DNA of 64,000 nt, taken from Aestuariibaculum sediminum. Its GTDB lineage: Bacteria; Bacteroidota; Bacteroidia; Flavobacteriales; Flavobacteriaceae. The translations under genes were made by a program, and so were the position numbers. Position 1 is the stretch's first letter. Each line of letters begins with the position of its first letter. Positions 56,434 to 64,000 of this stretch are shown here, one piece after another. The stretch covers positions 186,001 through 250,000 of the forward strand of contig NZ_JACVXB010000002.1 in NCBI RefSeq assembly GCF_014596945.1. Reading direction: 5' to 3'. The notes below the pieces were generated by a model that did not search any database, was not told where the DNA came from, and saw only the letters and a list, made by a program, of their open reading frames with translations.

Positions 56434-57783
56434 TTATTTTAATAAGTGTGAATAATCCTCTGGTATCGCTGCATCGATACTTCTTAGGTATTTTTCAAGC
56501 GCATTCATTGTGGAATGCCCAGTGATTTGCATAATTCTACTCTTTACTTCGTTTGGTGGATACTGAGAAATTAACGATTGATATAATTTGGTGATAAACG
56601 TATGTCTAAAGCTATATAAACCATAATTATCGTCTATATTGAAATGCTCTTTGACAACCTTTTTAAAACGCTTTGAAAAGTAGTTTCTTTTATTGTTTTC
56701 TTCGGTATCCCAGAAATCACCTAATTTATCAGGGGTGAAAAGAAAACTCTCGGGATCAAAACCACTTAAATCAGGAAGTTCTTCAAGCAACATGTCGGGA
56801 ATGCGTTTAACTTCTAAAGCATTGGTTTTCGATTTAAACTGTATGAGTCCTTCTGCAACATTAATGTCTTTTATTTTAAGCCTGCATACCTCAATTGGCC
56901 TTAAAAAGTTATAGGCAACAAACTGAATATAGAGTAGGAGTATAGGATCTTCCTTTTTTAGGTAATTAAATATTGTAGTTTGTTGTTCTTGAGAATAGGT
57001 TTTGTTTCGTTCAGGTTTGGCTTTTAAAACCTTAATTTTCTTTACGGGATTAGTAACAATGATGTCGTTATCCTCCATGGTTTGCAAGAGTGCGCCAAGG
57101 TTGGTTCTATGATTGTTAAAACTTCTTGCACTGGTGTTTGAAAGCACATGATTAAGGAAAGTTTGAACTACGGCCTTATCAATTTGGTTGATTGTCTTTA
57201 TTTCTGGCGCAGATTCATTCAACCAGTCTGTAAATTTGTTAGCGTGAAACGTATAATCTTTAAGGGTTCTTTCACTAATAACATTCTTTTTAAGGTTTAA
57301 GCTTAAATCGAAAGCTTCCTTAATAGTAGGCGAATTAGGTTGAGGTTTTTCTAAGAACTTGCTTGTTTGATTCTTTCCTTCATTAGATGAGTGAGCAGGT
57401 TGAACTTTAGGTGCTACTTCGGTTTTAATCTGTTTTGGTTTTATAGCTTGAGCTTTCTCCTTTTTAAATAAAGCTTCGTTATTTTCAAAAGGATTGTAGC
57501 CTTTTTTAAGAAGAATAATAAGTCGTTTTCTATAAGTGGTTAAAACCGAAAGCCGCTCTTCTTTCTTTTTATAAGTATTGGCAATACCATAAATGTTTTT
57601 CATTCGCTCTAATTTACCTGTTTTAGGATTGCGAAATGAAAAATAAACATACCAACGTTTGTCTAAATTACCGTTGGCTGTATAGATTTTTGGGGTTGAA
57701 AATTGGGGTTTTTTACTCAAATCGTGTTCAAAAACGTGTTCACTTCTGTGTTCAAATGTAAGAAATTCATTTAAATAAGACAT
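56434..57783 (-). CDS. int: Tyrosine recombinase (integrase) of module 2
   Basis: 449-residue relative of 21141-22469. NFLRPIEVCR, SFRHTFITKL, ITGHST and the nucleophile Tyr432 in LEKYLRS are present, with the SAM-like domain at about 160-265. The ATG at 57783 directly follows the terminator T-run. It is the likely enzyme that inserted the 22506-57879 element at the tRNA. The CGTGTTCA boxes in its first codons recur at the far end of the element. Confidence 0.93.
   Translation of the reverse strand: MSYLNEFLTFEHRSEHVFEHDLSKKPQFSTPKIYTANGNLDKRWYVYFSFRNPKTGKLERMKNIYGIANTYKKKEERLSVLTTYRKRLIILLKKGYNPFENNEALFKKEKAQAIKPKQIKTEVAPKVQPAHSSNEGKNQTSKFLEKPQPNSPTIKEAFDLSLNLKKNVISERTLKDYTFHANKFTDWLNESAPEIKTINQIDKAVVQTFLNHVLSNTSARSFNNHRTNLGALLQTMEDNDIIVTNPVKKIKVLKAKPERNKTYSQEQQTTIFNYLKKEDPILLLYIQFVAYNFLRPIEVCRLKIKDINVAEGLIQFKSKTNALEVKRIPDMLLEELPDLSGFDPESFLFTPDKLGDFWDTEENNKRNYFSKRFKKVVKEHFNIDDNYGLYSFRHTFITKLYQSLISQYPPNEVKSRIMQITGHSTMNALEKYLRSIDAAIPEDYSHLLK
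57723..57754. repeat. Three putative integrase arm sites, type CGTGTTCA, inside int of module 2
   Basis: CGTGTTCA (57723-57730), CGTGTTCA (57735-57742) and TGTGTTCA (57747-57754) at exactly 12-bp spacing, in the codons that encode a Glu-His repeat of period four (SEHVFEHD). The same boxes occur at 22575-22659, the other end of the element. Confidence 0.7.
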
Positions 57784-57814
57784 AAAAAAAGCGGTTTATG
57801 AAACATAAACCGCT
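57784..57814 (-). terminator. Intrinsic terminator between the tRNA and integrase 2
   Basis: Minus-strand stem of 11 perfect pairs (57790-57800 with 57804-57814), 3-nt loop and seven U, ending at the integrase ATG (57783). It ends the tRNA transcript 24 nt after the tRNA and shields the integrase gene from read-through. Confidence 0.82.
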
Positions 57815-57819
57815 AATTG

Positions 57820-57879
57820 TGAATTGATTACATTTTGTAGCGAGAGCGGGGCACGATCCCGCGACCTCCGGGTTATGAA
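57820..57879. repeat. att site: 60-bp direct repeat overlapping the tRNA 3' half (copy 2)
   Basis: Identical to 22506-22565. It spans from 18 bp beyond the tRNA 3' end to the anticodon loop (to base 32 by tRNA numbering). The DNA to its right completes the intact tRNA. Confidence 0.92.
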
Positions 57880-57911
57880 TCCGACGCTCTAACCAGCTGA
57901 GCTACCTCGCC
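57838..57911 (-). tRNA. tRNA with CAT anticodon (probably tRNA-Met)
   Basis: 74 nt, CCA not encoded. The acceptor stem GGCGAGG pairs with TCTCGCT (two G-U pairs). The D arm is AGCTCAGCTGGTTAGAGC. The anticodon loop TTCATAA has anticodon CAT. The T stem GCGGG/CCCGC has a loop of ATCGTGC, which departs from the usual TTCRANY. It is elongator Met or lysidine-modified Ile; Met is more likely. It is the integration target of the element to its left. Confidence 0.93.
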
Positions 57912-58046
57912 TTGTTTTTGTGGGTGCAAATATAGAAACATTATTTATCTGCGCAAACACTTATTGAAAAAAATATTATTAAAAATTATTGTCATAGGTC
58001 TCAATTAATGTATATATTGGGCATAAATAATTTTTTAAAAGTATTT

Positions 58047-58436
58047 ATGGACGATAAAATTAAATTTGAAATAGAATTCACAATACATGCCTCTCCTCAG
58101 TTATTATTTCAGTACATTTCTACACCTTCAGGATTGTCAGAATGGTTTTCAGATAATGTAAATTCTCGTGGTGAAATTTTTACCTTTATATGGGACGATA
58201 GTGAAGAGAAAGCCAAATTACTCAGTAAAAAAAGTGGTGAACGTGTTAAATTTAGATGGTTAAATGACGATGAAGATAATACTTCGTATTTCGAAATTAA
58301 AATTCAGGTAGATGAAATTACTAAGGACGTATCTTTAATTGTTACCGATTTTGCTGAAGAAGATGAAGTAGATGAAGCTAAGATGCTTTGGGATAACCAA
58401 ATTTCCAGTTTAAAGCAGGTATTAGGTTCAGCATAA
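58047..58436 (+). CDS. START-like domain protein (SRPBCC fold)
   Basis: Small (130 aa) cytosolic protein of the flavobacterial START-like group: FEIEFTIHASPQLLFQYIST, WFSDNVNSRGE, and a C-terminal helix with WDNQISSLKQVLGSA. It probably binds a hydrophobic ligand; no function is assigned. The frame extends to 58008, but the ATG at 58047 matches the usual start of the family. First gene of the ordinary chromosome. Confidence 0.85.
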   Translation: MDDKIKFEIEFTIHASPQLLFQYISTPSGLSEWFSDNVNSRGEIFTFIWDDSEEKAKLLSKKSGERVKFRWLNDDEDNTSYFEIKIQVDEITKDVSLIVTDFAEEDEVDEAKMLWDNQISSLKQVLGSA

Positions 58437-58470
58437 TTCCAAAATCATATATTTTCAATTATATTTGTGC

Positions 58471-58505
58471 CCTGTTCTCCAAAAAAGAGAACAGGTTATT
58501 TTTTT
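58471..58505 (+). terminator. Intrinsic terminator between the START-like gene and the aminotransferase
   Basis: Perfect 9-bp stem (58471-58479 with 58487-58495) followed by TTATTTTTTT, which runs directly into the aminotransferase ATG at 58506. Confidence 0.85.
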
Positions 58506-59348
58506 ATGACAAATTACAACGGAAATATTTTAGCTGAAACCAACACATTATCAATTCAAAATAGGGGGTATGCCTATGGTGATGCCCTGTTTGAAACTAT
58601 AAAGGCTTCACACGGCAAATTGCTATTTTGGGAAGATCATTATTTTAGATTAATGGCTTCGATGCGTATTTTAAGGATGGAAATTCCAATGAATTTCACC
58701 ATGGAATATCTTGAAGATCAAATGTTAAAAACCTTAGAGGCGAATAACTTAATGGATGTTTCGGCACGGGTTAAATTAACAGTTCATAGAGCCGAAGGCG
58801 GATTGTATTTACCACAAACCAATGCCGTTGGTTATAATATTTCAGTAAAACCTCTTGAAAATGATTTTTATGAATTAAGTGAAGGTTTTTATGAAATAGA
58901 TTTGTTCAAAGATTATTTTGTGTCTCCTAGCTTATTATCAACGTTAAAATCAAACAATAAAGCTTTAAATGTTGTTGGTAGTATTTATGCAAAGGAGAAT
59001 GCATTAAATAATTGTCTGGTATTAAACACTAATAAGCATGTGGTTGAAGCGCTTAATGGTAATGTTTTTCTTGTAAAGGGGAAAACAATTAAGACGCCTC
59101 CAATTTCCGATGGTTGTTTAAAAGGTATTATGCGCAAGCAGATAATTGATGTTTTAAAAAATTGGGATGAATATGATTTGATAGAAGAATCTGTGTCACC
59201 TTTTGAGCTTCAAAAATCAGATGAAATCTTCATTACCAATGTAATTTCAGGTATTATACCGGTATCGAAATATAGAAAAAAAGCATTTAAGCATGAGGTG
59301 GCACAGGCGATCTTAAATAAATTAAATATTAAAGTAAGATTGTCTTAA
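58506..59348 (+). CDS. Class IV aminotransferase (branched-chain/ADC-lyase-like)
   Basis: PLP fold-type IV enzyme of 280 residues: RGYAYGDALFETIKA, VKLTVHRAEGG, STLKSNNKALNVVGSIYAKE (catalytic Lys in the LKSNNK segment), NCLVLNTNKHVVEALNGNVF and CLKGIMRKQI. It could act as 4-amino-4-deoxychorismate lyase or as an aminotransferase; the sequence does not decide. A GTG at 58467 is in frame but lies before the terminator stem, so the ATG at 58506 is used. It converges with yqgE (4-bp overlap). Confidence 0.85.
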   Translation: MTNYNGNILAETNTLSIQNRGYAYGDALFETIKASHGKLLFWEDHYFRLMASMRILRMEIPMNFTMEYLEDQMLKTLEANNLMDVSARVKLTVHRAEGGLYLPQTNAVGYNISVKPLENDFYELSEGFYEIDLFKDYFVSPSLLSTLKSNNKALNVVGSIYAKENALNNCLVLNTNKHVVEALNGNVFLVKGKTIKTPPISDGCLKGIMRKQIIDVLKNWDEYDLIEESVSPFELQKSDEIFITNVISGIIPVSKYRKKAFKHEVAQAILNKLNIKVRLS

Positions 59349-59905
59349 TTGTAATTAGGGTTTTCTGGTGCATTAGACCAAATACTGTATTCATCACCAA
59401 ATTCTAACATTTTTTCTTTCCAGAACGATTCGTAATTTTTACCAATAATGTCGTTTTTGTAAATGTTTTCGGTTACCAACCAGGAGTTTGATTTTAATTC
59501 GCTGTCTAATTGATTGGCAGCCCAACCAGAATACCCTAAAAAGAATCGGATATCATTTTCTTGAATACTATTTTTTGAAATGAGTTCGGCTACTTTTGAA
59601 AAGTCGCCACCCCAATAAATTCCTAGGGAAATTTCAATGCTATCTGGAATTAAATCTGGTACTTTGTGTATAAAATATAGGTTGTCTTGTTCTACTGGTC
59701 CACCATTATAAACCCTGAATTTGCCTTCAACTTCTGGTATTAAATCGTTAATGTTATAGTCCAAAGGTTTGTTCAAGATGAACCCAACGGATCCTTCGTG
59801 TGAGTGTTCTGCTAATAACACAATAGATCGATTGAAGGAAATATCGCCTATTATAGCAGGTTCTGCGATTAACAAATTTCCTTTTTTTGGATGGATTGTA
59901 ATCAT
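59345..59905 (-). CDS. yqgE: YqgE/AlgH family protein (UPF0301)
   Basis: 186 residues with the family marks KGNLLIAEPAIIGD, FNRSIVLLAEHSHEGSVGFILNKPL, YNGGPVEQDNLYFIH, and FFLGYSGWAANQLDSELK. Cytosolic; the role is not known in most bacteria. Single gene on the minus strand, upstream of the HU terminator region. Confidence 0.93.
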   Translation of the reverse strand: MITIHPKKGNLLIAEPAIIGDISFNRSIVLLAEHSHEGSVGFILNKPLDYNINDLIPEVEGKFRVYNGGPVEQDNLYFIHKVPDLIPDSIEISLGIYWGGDFSKVAELISKNSIQENDIRFFLGYSGWAANQLDSELKSNSWLVTENIYKNDIIGKNYESFWKEKMLEFGDEYSIWSNAPENPNYN

Positions 59906-59980
59906 ACTATCGATGGATTAGTAACTAAATCTAACATTTATTTCTTAAAAAAACAACACTTTTGAGCTATATATAAAAAA

Positions 59981-60003
59981 ATGCCTTCAAAGTTTGAAGG
60001 CAT
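59981..60003 (-). terminator. Terminator after the HU gene
   Basis: 11-bp stem (59981-59991 with 59993-60003) flanked by A-runs and T-runs, so it can act in both directions. It lies 26 bp downstream of the HU stop on the minus strand. Confidence 0.82.
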
Positions 60004-60029
60004 TTTTGATATTGATGTTGTAATTCTAA

Positions 60030-60302
60030 TTAGTTTACTGCGTTAGATAAATCTGCACCTGCCTTAAACTTTACAATGTTTTTCGCTTTAATTTTGATGG
60101 TTGCACCTGTTTGTGGGTTTCTACCTTCTCTAGCAGCTCTTTTTGAAACCGACCAAGAACCAAATCCTACTAAAGAAACACGGTTACCTTTCTGTAAAGC
60201 ACCTTCGATTTCAATTAGCGCGCATTCTAATGCTTTTTTTGCTGCTGCTTTAGTGATTCCAGCATGTTCTGCCATAGCATCGATTAAATCTGTTTTGTTC
60301 AT
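60030..60302 (-). CDS. hup: HU-family histone-like DNA-binding protein
   Basis: 90 residues with the HU fold: MNKTDLIDAMAEHAGITKAA, a helical ALIEIEGAL, VSLVGFGSWSV, and the arm motif REGRNPQTGATIKIKAKN. Bends and compacts DNA and may assist integrases of the tandem elements next door as a host factor; the latter is inference. Confidence 0.95.
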   Translation of the reverse strand: MNKTDLIDAMAEHAGITKAAAKKALECALIEIEGALQKGNRVSLVGFGSWSVSKRAAREGRNPQTGATIKIKAKNIVKFKAGADLSNAVN

Positions 60303-60491
60303 AATGTAAAATTTAATAATTAATAAATTGGTTAAACGTTTGTGTTAAATCCTATTACAAATTTATACGGATTATGCAATAATGCAAGTAATAGCAAGGG
60401 AAATGATAGGTTTTGTTAATAACTTATGTCGATTGTTAATAACAAAGGTGTTTTTTATCGGTGTTTTCAAAATGTCAGTAATAATAAGGCT

Positions 60492-61439
60492 TTAGCGCAT
60501 TTTTGCATTTACTTCAAAAGTATAACCATTTAAGAGCGATGTTACGTCCATAGAACGTTTGCCTGGCAGTTTAATGTCTTTAATGTTTATGTATCCGTTT
60601 TTAACAGCAACTTTTAATTCTTTTTTAGTAGCAATAATATCACCTAAATTGTGGTCGTGAGATACAAGTTCTTTTGTTGAAGCATAGATTTTAACGTCCA
60701 ATTGTTCTTCGCCGTTAATTAATGTGCACCATGCACCTGGATAAGGGCTTAAACCTCGAATTAAATTATAGATGGTTTCTATAGGAGCTTGCCAATCTAT
60801 TTTACAGTTATCCCGATTTAACTTATTAGCTGTTTTAATACTTTCGTTTTCTCGCTGTGGTGTAGTTTTTACTTTATCATGTTCAATTAATTTTACAGTT
60901 TTTAAAACCAAACCACTTCCTAAGGTCATCAATTTATCGTGCAAACTACCTACGTTTTCATCTGGTTCGATATTAATTGATTCTTGAAGAATCATATCTC
61001 CTGTGTCAATATCTTCGTTAATAAAGAAAGTAGAGACACCAGTTACAGTTTCACCATTAATTATTGCCCAATTAATTGGTGCTGCTCCTCGATAATTTGG
61101 TAATAAAGAAGCGTGTAGGTTGAATGTGCCATACTCGGGCATTTGCCATACCACTTTAGGCAGCATCCTAAACGCCACCACAATTTGCAAGTTGACGTTC
61201 AAGGCTTTTAGTTCATTTAAAAAATCCTCGTTCTTCAGGTTTGTGGGTTGTAAAATATTTAGTTTTTGCGAAACAGCGTATTGTTTTACAGCACTCTCGT
61301 GTATTTTTCTACCGCGTCCTGCTGGTTTGTCGGGTGCAGTTATTACACCAACTATATTGTAATTTTGTTCTACTAAAGATTTTAGAGTGGCAACCGCAAA
61401 ATCTGGCGTGCCCATAAATACAATTCGTAAATCTTTCAT
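60492..61439 (-). CDS. fmt: Methionyl-tRNA formyltransferase
   Basis: 315 residues. FMGTPDFAVATLKSL, LHASLLPNYRGAAPINWAI (catalytic Asn/His region, SLLPxxRG) and ITTG-type DTGDMI are the family hallmarks, and a C-terminal OB-like domain with RGLSPYPGAW is present. It formylates initiator Met-tRNA using 10-formyl-THF. It lies 42 bp downstream of recQ on the same strand, likely one operon. Confidence 0.96.
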   Translation of the reverse strand: MKDLRIVFMGTPDFAVATLKSLVEQNYNIVGVITAPDKPAGRGRKIHESAVKQYAVSQKLNILQPTNLKNEDFLNELKALNVNLQIVVAFRMLPKVVWQMPEYGTFNLHASLLPNYRGAAPINWAIINGETVTGVSTFFINEDIDTGDMILQESINIEPDENVGSLHDKLMTLGSGLVLKTVKLIEHDKVKTTPQRENESIKTANKLNRDNCKIDWQAPIETIYNLIRGLSPYPGAWCTLINGEEQLDVKIYASTKELVSHDHNLGDIIATKKELKVAVKNGYINIKDIKLPGKRSMDVTSLLNGYTFEVNAKMR

Positions 61440-61481
61440 TATACGGATGTTTTTATATTTTAATTGTTTTATAATACCATA

Positions 61482-63389
61482 TTATAAATGACTTAATTTA
61501 TAAGTATTGGTTTCTGTAATTTTTATGATGTCATGTTCTAACAACAGTTGTAAAACCTTTTTAAGCTCAGTTTCTTGGCAGTTTAATGCTGATTTCAATT
61601 CGCGAGAGGATTTGGCTTTATCTTGTAATTGCGTAATTACCAATTGTTTTAAATCACTTTTGTTTTTAGATTTTTCACTTTGCTTTTTATTGGAGATACA
61701 TACCGAACAAATGCCACATGGTTCTAGGTTTTTTTCTCCAAAATAGTTAAGAAGCTGAATACTTTTACATGTCTTGTCGTTGTTTATGTAATCCAGAATA
61801 GCATGCACCTGATCGTTTTTTAACTGATTTTGTTGTTTTATAATAGTAGCGATTCTGTTTATTGTTTTGTCGTCTTCTCGGGGTTCAATAAAAGTAACTT
61901 GGGCATCAGTTTTGGCTAAGTTTAAAGTTATTATTTCATCTTGCTCAAGTTGAAGTAATACTTCGGTAATTTGTTTTTCCGATACCGATGCTTTTTCTGC
62001 GATTTTACTAATATTTATTTTAGTATCGTTATCGAATATTCCACCATACATTCTTAAAATAGATTTAACAATGATGTTATATTTAGTCCGTGTTTCGAGA
62101 TATTTAAATAACGCAGGACTTGAAATAATAAACTGTGCCGAAACTTTATTTTTAAACTGTTTAGAAAGCACAATAATACTATTTCTGTCCAGTAGTAACA
62201 AAGTATTGTATGCTAAAATAGTATTAAAATTATAGGTTTTACAGAAGGAGTTAAAATCAAAATCGAATGTTTTGTACTCTCCTTCGCCATAAGAAATTTG
62301 AAAGTAGCTACATAGTTTACGATACACCTGTTTTACGAAATCTACATGAGGCAAAATTTTTAAAAACTGGTTTTTAACGCGGGCCTCATCGTTGTTATTT
62401 TTTAATATTACAGCAAATGCCTTTTTACCATTACGACCAGCGCGACCAGCTTCCTGAAAATAACTTTCTATGCTTTCGGGTAAATTTAAGTGAACCACTG
62501 TTTTTACATTTGGTTTGTCAATCCCCATTCCAAAAGCATTGGTAGCAACCATGACTTGTTTTTGGTCATTCAACCAAAGGTTCATATGTTTGTCCTTGTC
62601 GTCGGTTGGTAAGCCACCATGATAGAAGGTTGCAGATATCTGTTTAGATTCAAGAAAAGAACTAACTTCTAACGTCATTTTTCGGTTTCTCACATAAACA
62701 ATCGAAGGTTCTTTATATTTATTCAATATGGTTTGAAGACGATAGTATTTATCTTCTTCATGAAAAACCATATAGCCTAAATTGGGTCTGAAAAATGACT
62801 GCTTAAAAATTTGAGGATTAATAAAATCCAGTTCTTTAACGATATCATTAATGATTTCGGGTTTTGCCGAAGCGGTTAATGCAATGACATTTACCGTTGG
62901 TTGCAATTGCCTAAGTATGGTAATGTTTTTGTATGCAGGTCTAAAATCACTGCCCCATTGCGAAATGCAGTGGGCTTCGTCTACAGCAATTAAATTAACA
63001 GGCATTTGTCTAATACGCTCCTGTACCAATTCTTGTTGCAAACGCTCTGGAGATAGGTATAAAAATTTGTAATTTCCATAAATGCAATTATCGAGTAGGG
63101 CATCCAACTGATTGTAACTAATACCACTTGTTATAGCCATTGCTTTAATGCCTTTGTTGTTTAATTGCTTCACTTGGTCTTTCATTAATGCAATTAGTGG
63201 AGAGACTACTATACATATGCCCTTTCGGGCTAGTGCTGGAATTTGAAAACATAACGACTTTCCACCGCCAGTGGGTAGTAAGGCAAAGGTATCTTCGCCT
63301 TCTAATACAGCATTAATAATATCTTCCTGTAGTGGCCTAAACGAGGTGTATTTCCAATAGCGCTCTAATATGTTAATAGGATGTTCCAT
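61482..63389 (-). CDS. recQ: ATP-dependent DNA helicase RecQ
   Basis: 635 residues. Walker A LLPTGGGKSLCFQ, DEAH box VDEAHCISQWGSDFRPAY, ATNAFGMGIDKPNV, QEAGRAGRNGK, and the zinc-binding CGICSVC near the C-terminus with an HRDC-like or winged-helix end. Unwinds DNA in repair and recombination. Its ATG overlaps the stop of the upstream ATPase gene (TAATG), so the two are co-translated. Confidence 0.96.
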   Translation of the reverse strand: MEHPINILERYWKYTSFRPLQEDIINAVLEGEDTFALLPTGGGKSLCFQIPALARKGICIVVSPLIALMKDQVKQLNNKGIKAMAITSGISYNQLDALLDNCIYGNYKFLYLSPERLQQELVQERIRQMPVNLIAVDEAHCISQWGSDFRPAYKNITILRQLQPTVNVIALTASAKPEIINDIVKELDFINPQIFKQSFFRPNLGYMVFHEEDKYYRLQTILNKYKEPSIVYVRNRKMTLEVSSFLESKQISATFYHGGLPTDDKDKHMNLWLNDQKQVMVATNAFGMGIDKPNVKTVVHLNLPESIESYFQEAGRAGRNGKKAFAVILKNNNDEARVKNQFLKILPHVDFVKQVYRKLCSYFQISYGEGEYKTFDFDFNSFCKTYNFNTILAYNTLLLLDRNSIIVLSKQFKNKVSAQFIISSPALFKYLETRTKYNIIVKSILRMYGGIFDNDTKINISKIAEKASVSEKQITEVLLQLEQDEIITLNLAKTDAQVTFIEPREDDKTINRIATIIKQQNQLKNDQVHAILDYINNDKTCKSIQLLNYFGEKNLEPCGICSVCISNKKQSEKSKNKSDLKQLVITQLQDKAKSSRELKSALNCQETELKKVLQLLLEHDIIKITETNTYKLSHL

Positions 63390-63928
63390 TACATTTTTAA
63401 TTGATTTAAAATGTAATCTACGCGGTTTTCTATGGTATCAAAAGGGACATCATTTAAATGATAATCAAAAGTACTATAAGTATTTAATAAGTGCTCATGG
63501 ATTTTTAATGCCTGACTAAAATTCTCATAGCGCTCGTTATCGGAAGTATAAATGGCCTCCCACGGTTTTAAAATGAAAACAGTATCATAAACCGATTGCT
63601 CACAGGCTTCAACAAAATGATTTGGGTATGTGTCGCCACTGTAATTTAAATAAGCGATTACATCATGAACACCACGGTCAAAAAAAATCGTATCTGCTTC
63701 ATGCGAATTAGCATCTTCAAATTGTTTTAATCTGCCGTTTAGGAGCAATTCACTAAACTGAATAGGGTTATTTAAAAACAACTGGTCGATTCCTTCTTTT
63801 TGTGCCTGTAGCGTTACCTGTCTAGAAATTTCTTCTAAACAAGTATAGCCTCTTTTGGATAATTCGTTAATTAAAGACGATTTTCCTGTTCCTGGACCAC
63901 CAGTAATAACAATTTTTCTCGTATTCAC
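63389..63928 (-). CDS. Small AAA-type ATPase (AAA_28 family)
   Basis: 179 residues with P-loop ITGGPGTGKSSLI and an acidic FFDRGVHDVIAYL motif as in the nicotinamide-riboside-kinase-like AAA_28 family. Its biochemical role is unknown. It overlaps the recQ start by one base. Upstream of it, 63929-64000 holds no recognisable gene. Confidence 0.85.
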   Translation of the reverse strand: MNTRKIVITGGPGTGKSSLINELSKRGYTCLEEISRQVTLQAQKEGIDQLFLNNPIQFSELLLNGRLKQFEDANSHEADTIFFDRGVHDVIAYLNYSGDTYPNHFVEACEQSVYDTVFILKPWEAIYTSDNERYENFSQALKIHEHLLNTYSTFDYHLNDVPFDTIENRVDYILNQLKM

Positions 63929-64000
63929 ACCTGCGATAATTTAGTTGTAAAATTCGGAATTTAACCGTTATAAAAAAAATGCTCTAGTTTTATGTTGATA

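Larger units (their letters stand above)
22506..57879. mobile_element. Integrative element at a tRNA(CAT) gene carrying PUL2, a cassette array and Hachiman
   Basis: About 35.3 kb bounded by 60-bp direct repeats. The integrase module sits next to the intact tRNA, and matching arm-site triplets lie at both ends. The cargo is PUL2 (22910-46696) and four cassette-like units (46986-55182). No conjugation genes (relaxase, VirD4/TraG, T4SS) are visible, so it would need helper transfer or simply be a genomic island. The flanking DNA right of the tRNA is housekeeping. Confidence 0.85.

Noticed and set aside
56434-57783. Integrase 2 as the integron integrase for the cassette array
   Set aside because: It lacks the extra domain typical of IntI, and its boxes and tRNA-linked att site explain a phage-type role. 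I cannot exclude that it also acts on the cassettes.

Overview
The window is AT-rich DNA from a polysaccharide-degrading bacterium of the Bacteroidetes, most likely a marine member of the Flavobacteriaceae. The evidence is two SusC/SusD pairs, S1 sulfatases, a hybrid two-component regulator, type IX secretion tails, TAnnTTTG-type promoter elements, and flavobacterial housekeeping genes at the right end.

Layout. (1) 200-19590, + strand: PUL1. It has an STN-domain SusC, a SusD, two GH29 fucosidases, GH117-like, GH43-like and GH95-like enzymes, four esterase-type SGNH/SASA proteins (one fused to an EEP phosphodiesterase-like domain) and one sulfatase. It suggests import and breakdown of a fucose-rich, acetylated, sulfated glycan. 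Its regulator is not in the window. (2) 19927-22565, - strand: a recombination module (zinc-ribbon protein, accessory protein, tyrosine recombinase) ending at a truncated copy of a tRNA gene. (3) 22910-46696: PUL2. It has a secreted beta-helix protein, DUF4861, a KduD-like dehydrogenase, a hybrid two-component regulator, SusC/SusD/DUF5017, a T9SS protein, GH88, two sulfatases and a chondroitin-ABC-type PL8 lyase. It looks like a locus for a sulfated, uronate-containing glycosaminoglycan-like polymer. (4) 46986-55210, - strand: four promoterless-looking gene units, each bounded by its own inverted 9-10 bp termini and joined by attC-like stem structures. They hold a hypothetical gene, a lipoprotein/beta-barrel pair, a Hachiman defence system (hamA-hamB), and an SF1 helicase plus a 623-residue protein of unknown function. 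(5) 55283-57783, - strand: a second copy of the recombination module, next to an intact tRNA(CAT) at 57838-57911. (6) 58047-63928: ordinary chromosome (START-like protein, class IV aminotransferase, YqgE, HU, Fmt, RecQ, small ATPase).

How it fits together. A 60-bp exact direct repeat (22506-22565 and 57820-57879) holds the tRNA 3' half, from the anticodon loop to the 3' end, plus 18 bp beyond it. It delimits a 35-kb integrative element carrying PUL2, the defence/cassette array and its own integrase. Triplets of 8-bp boxes at 12-bp spacing, read as integrase arm sites, occur at both ends of this element with matching sequence. A second, related integrase with a different box sequence lies just outside the inner repeat. 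The simplest reading is two tandem integrative elements at one tRNA gene, each carrying a PUL; the far end of the left element is outside the window. The cassette array inside the right element resembles an integron cassette array, but its core sites are non-canonical and no integron integrase is visible. It is the feature I find most novel. All functional calls come from reading the sequence; no database search was run.
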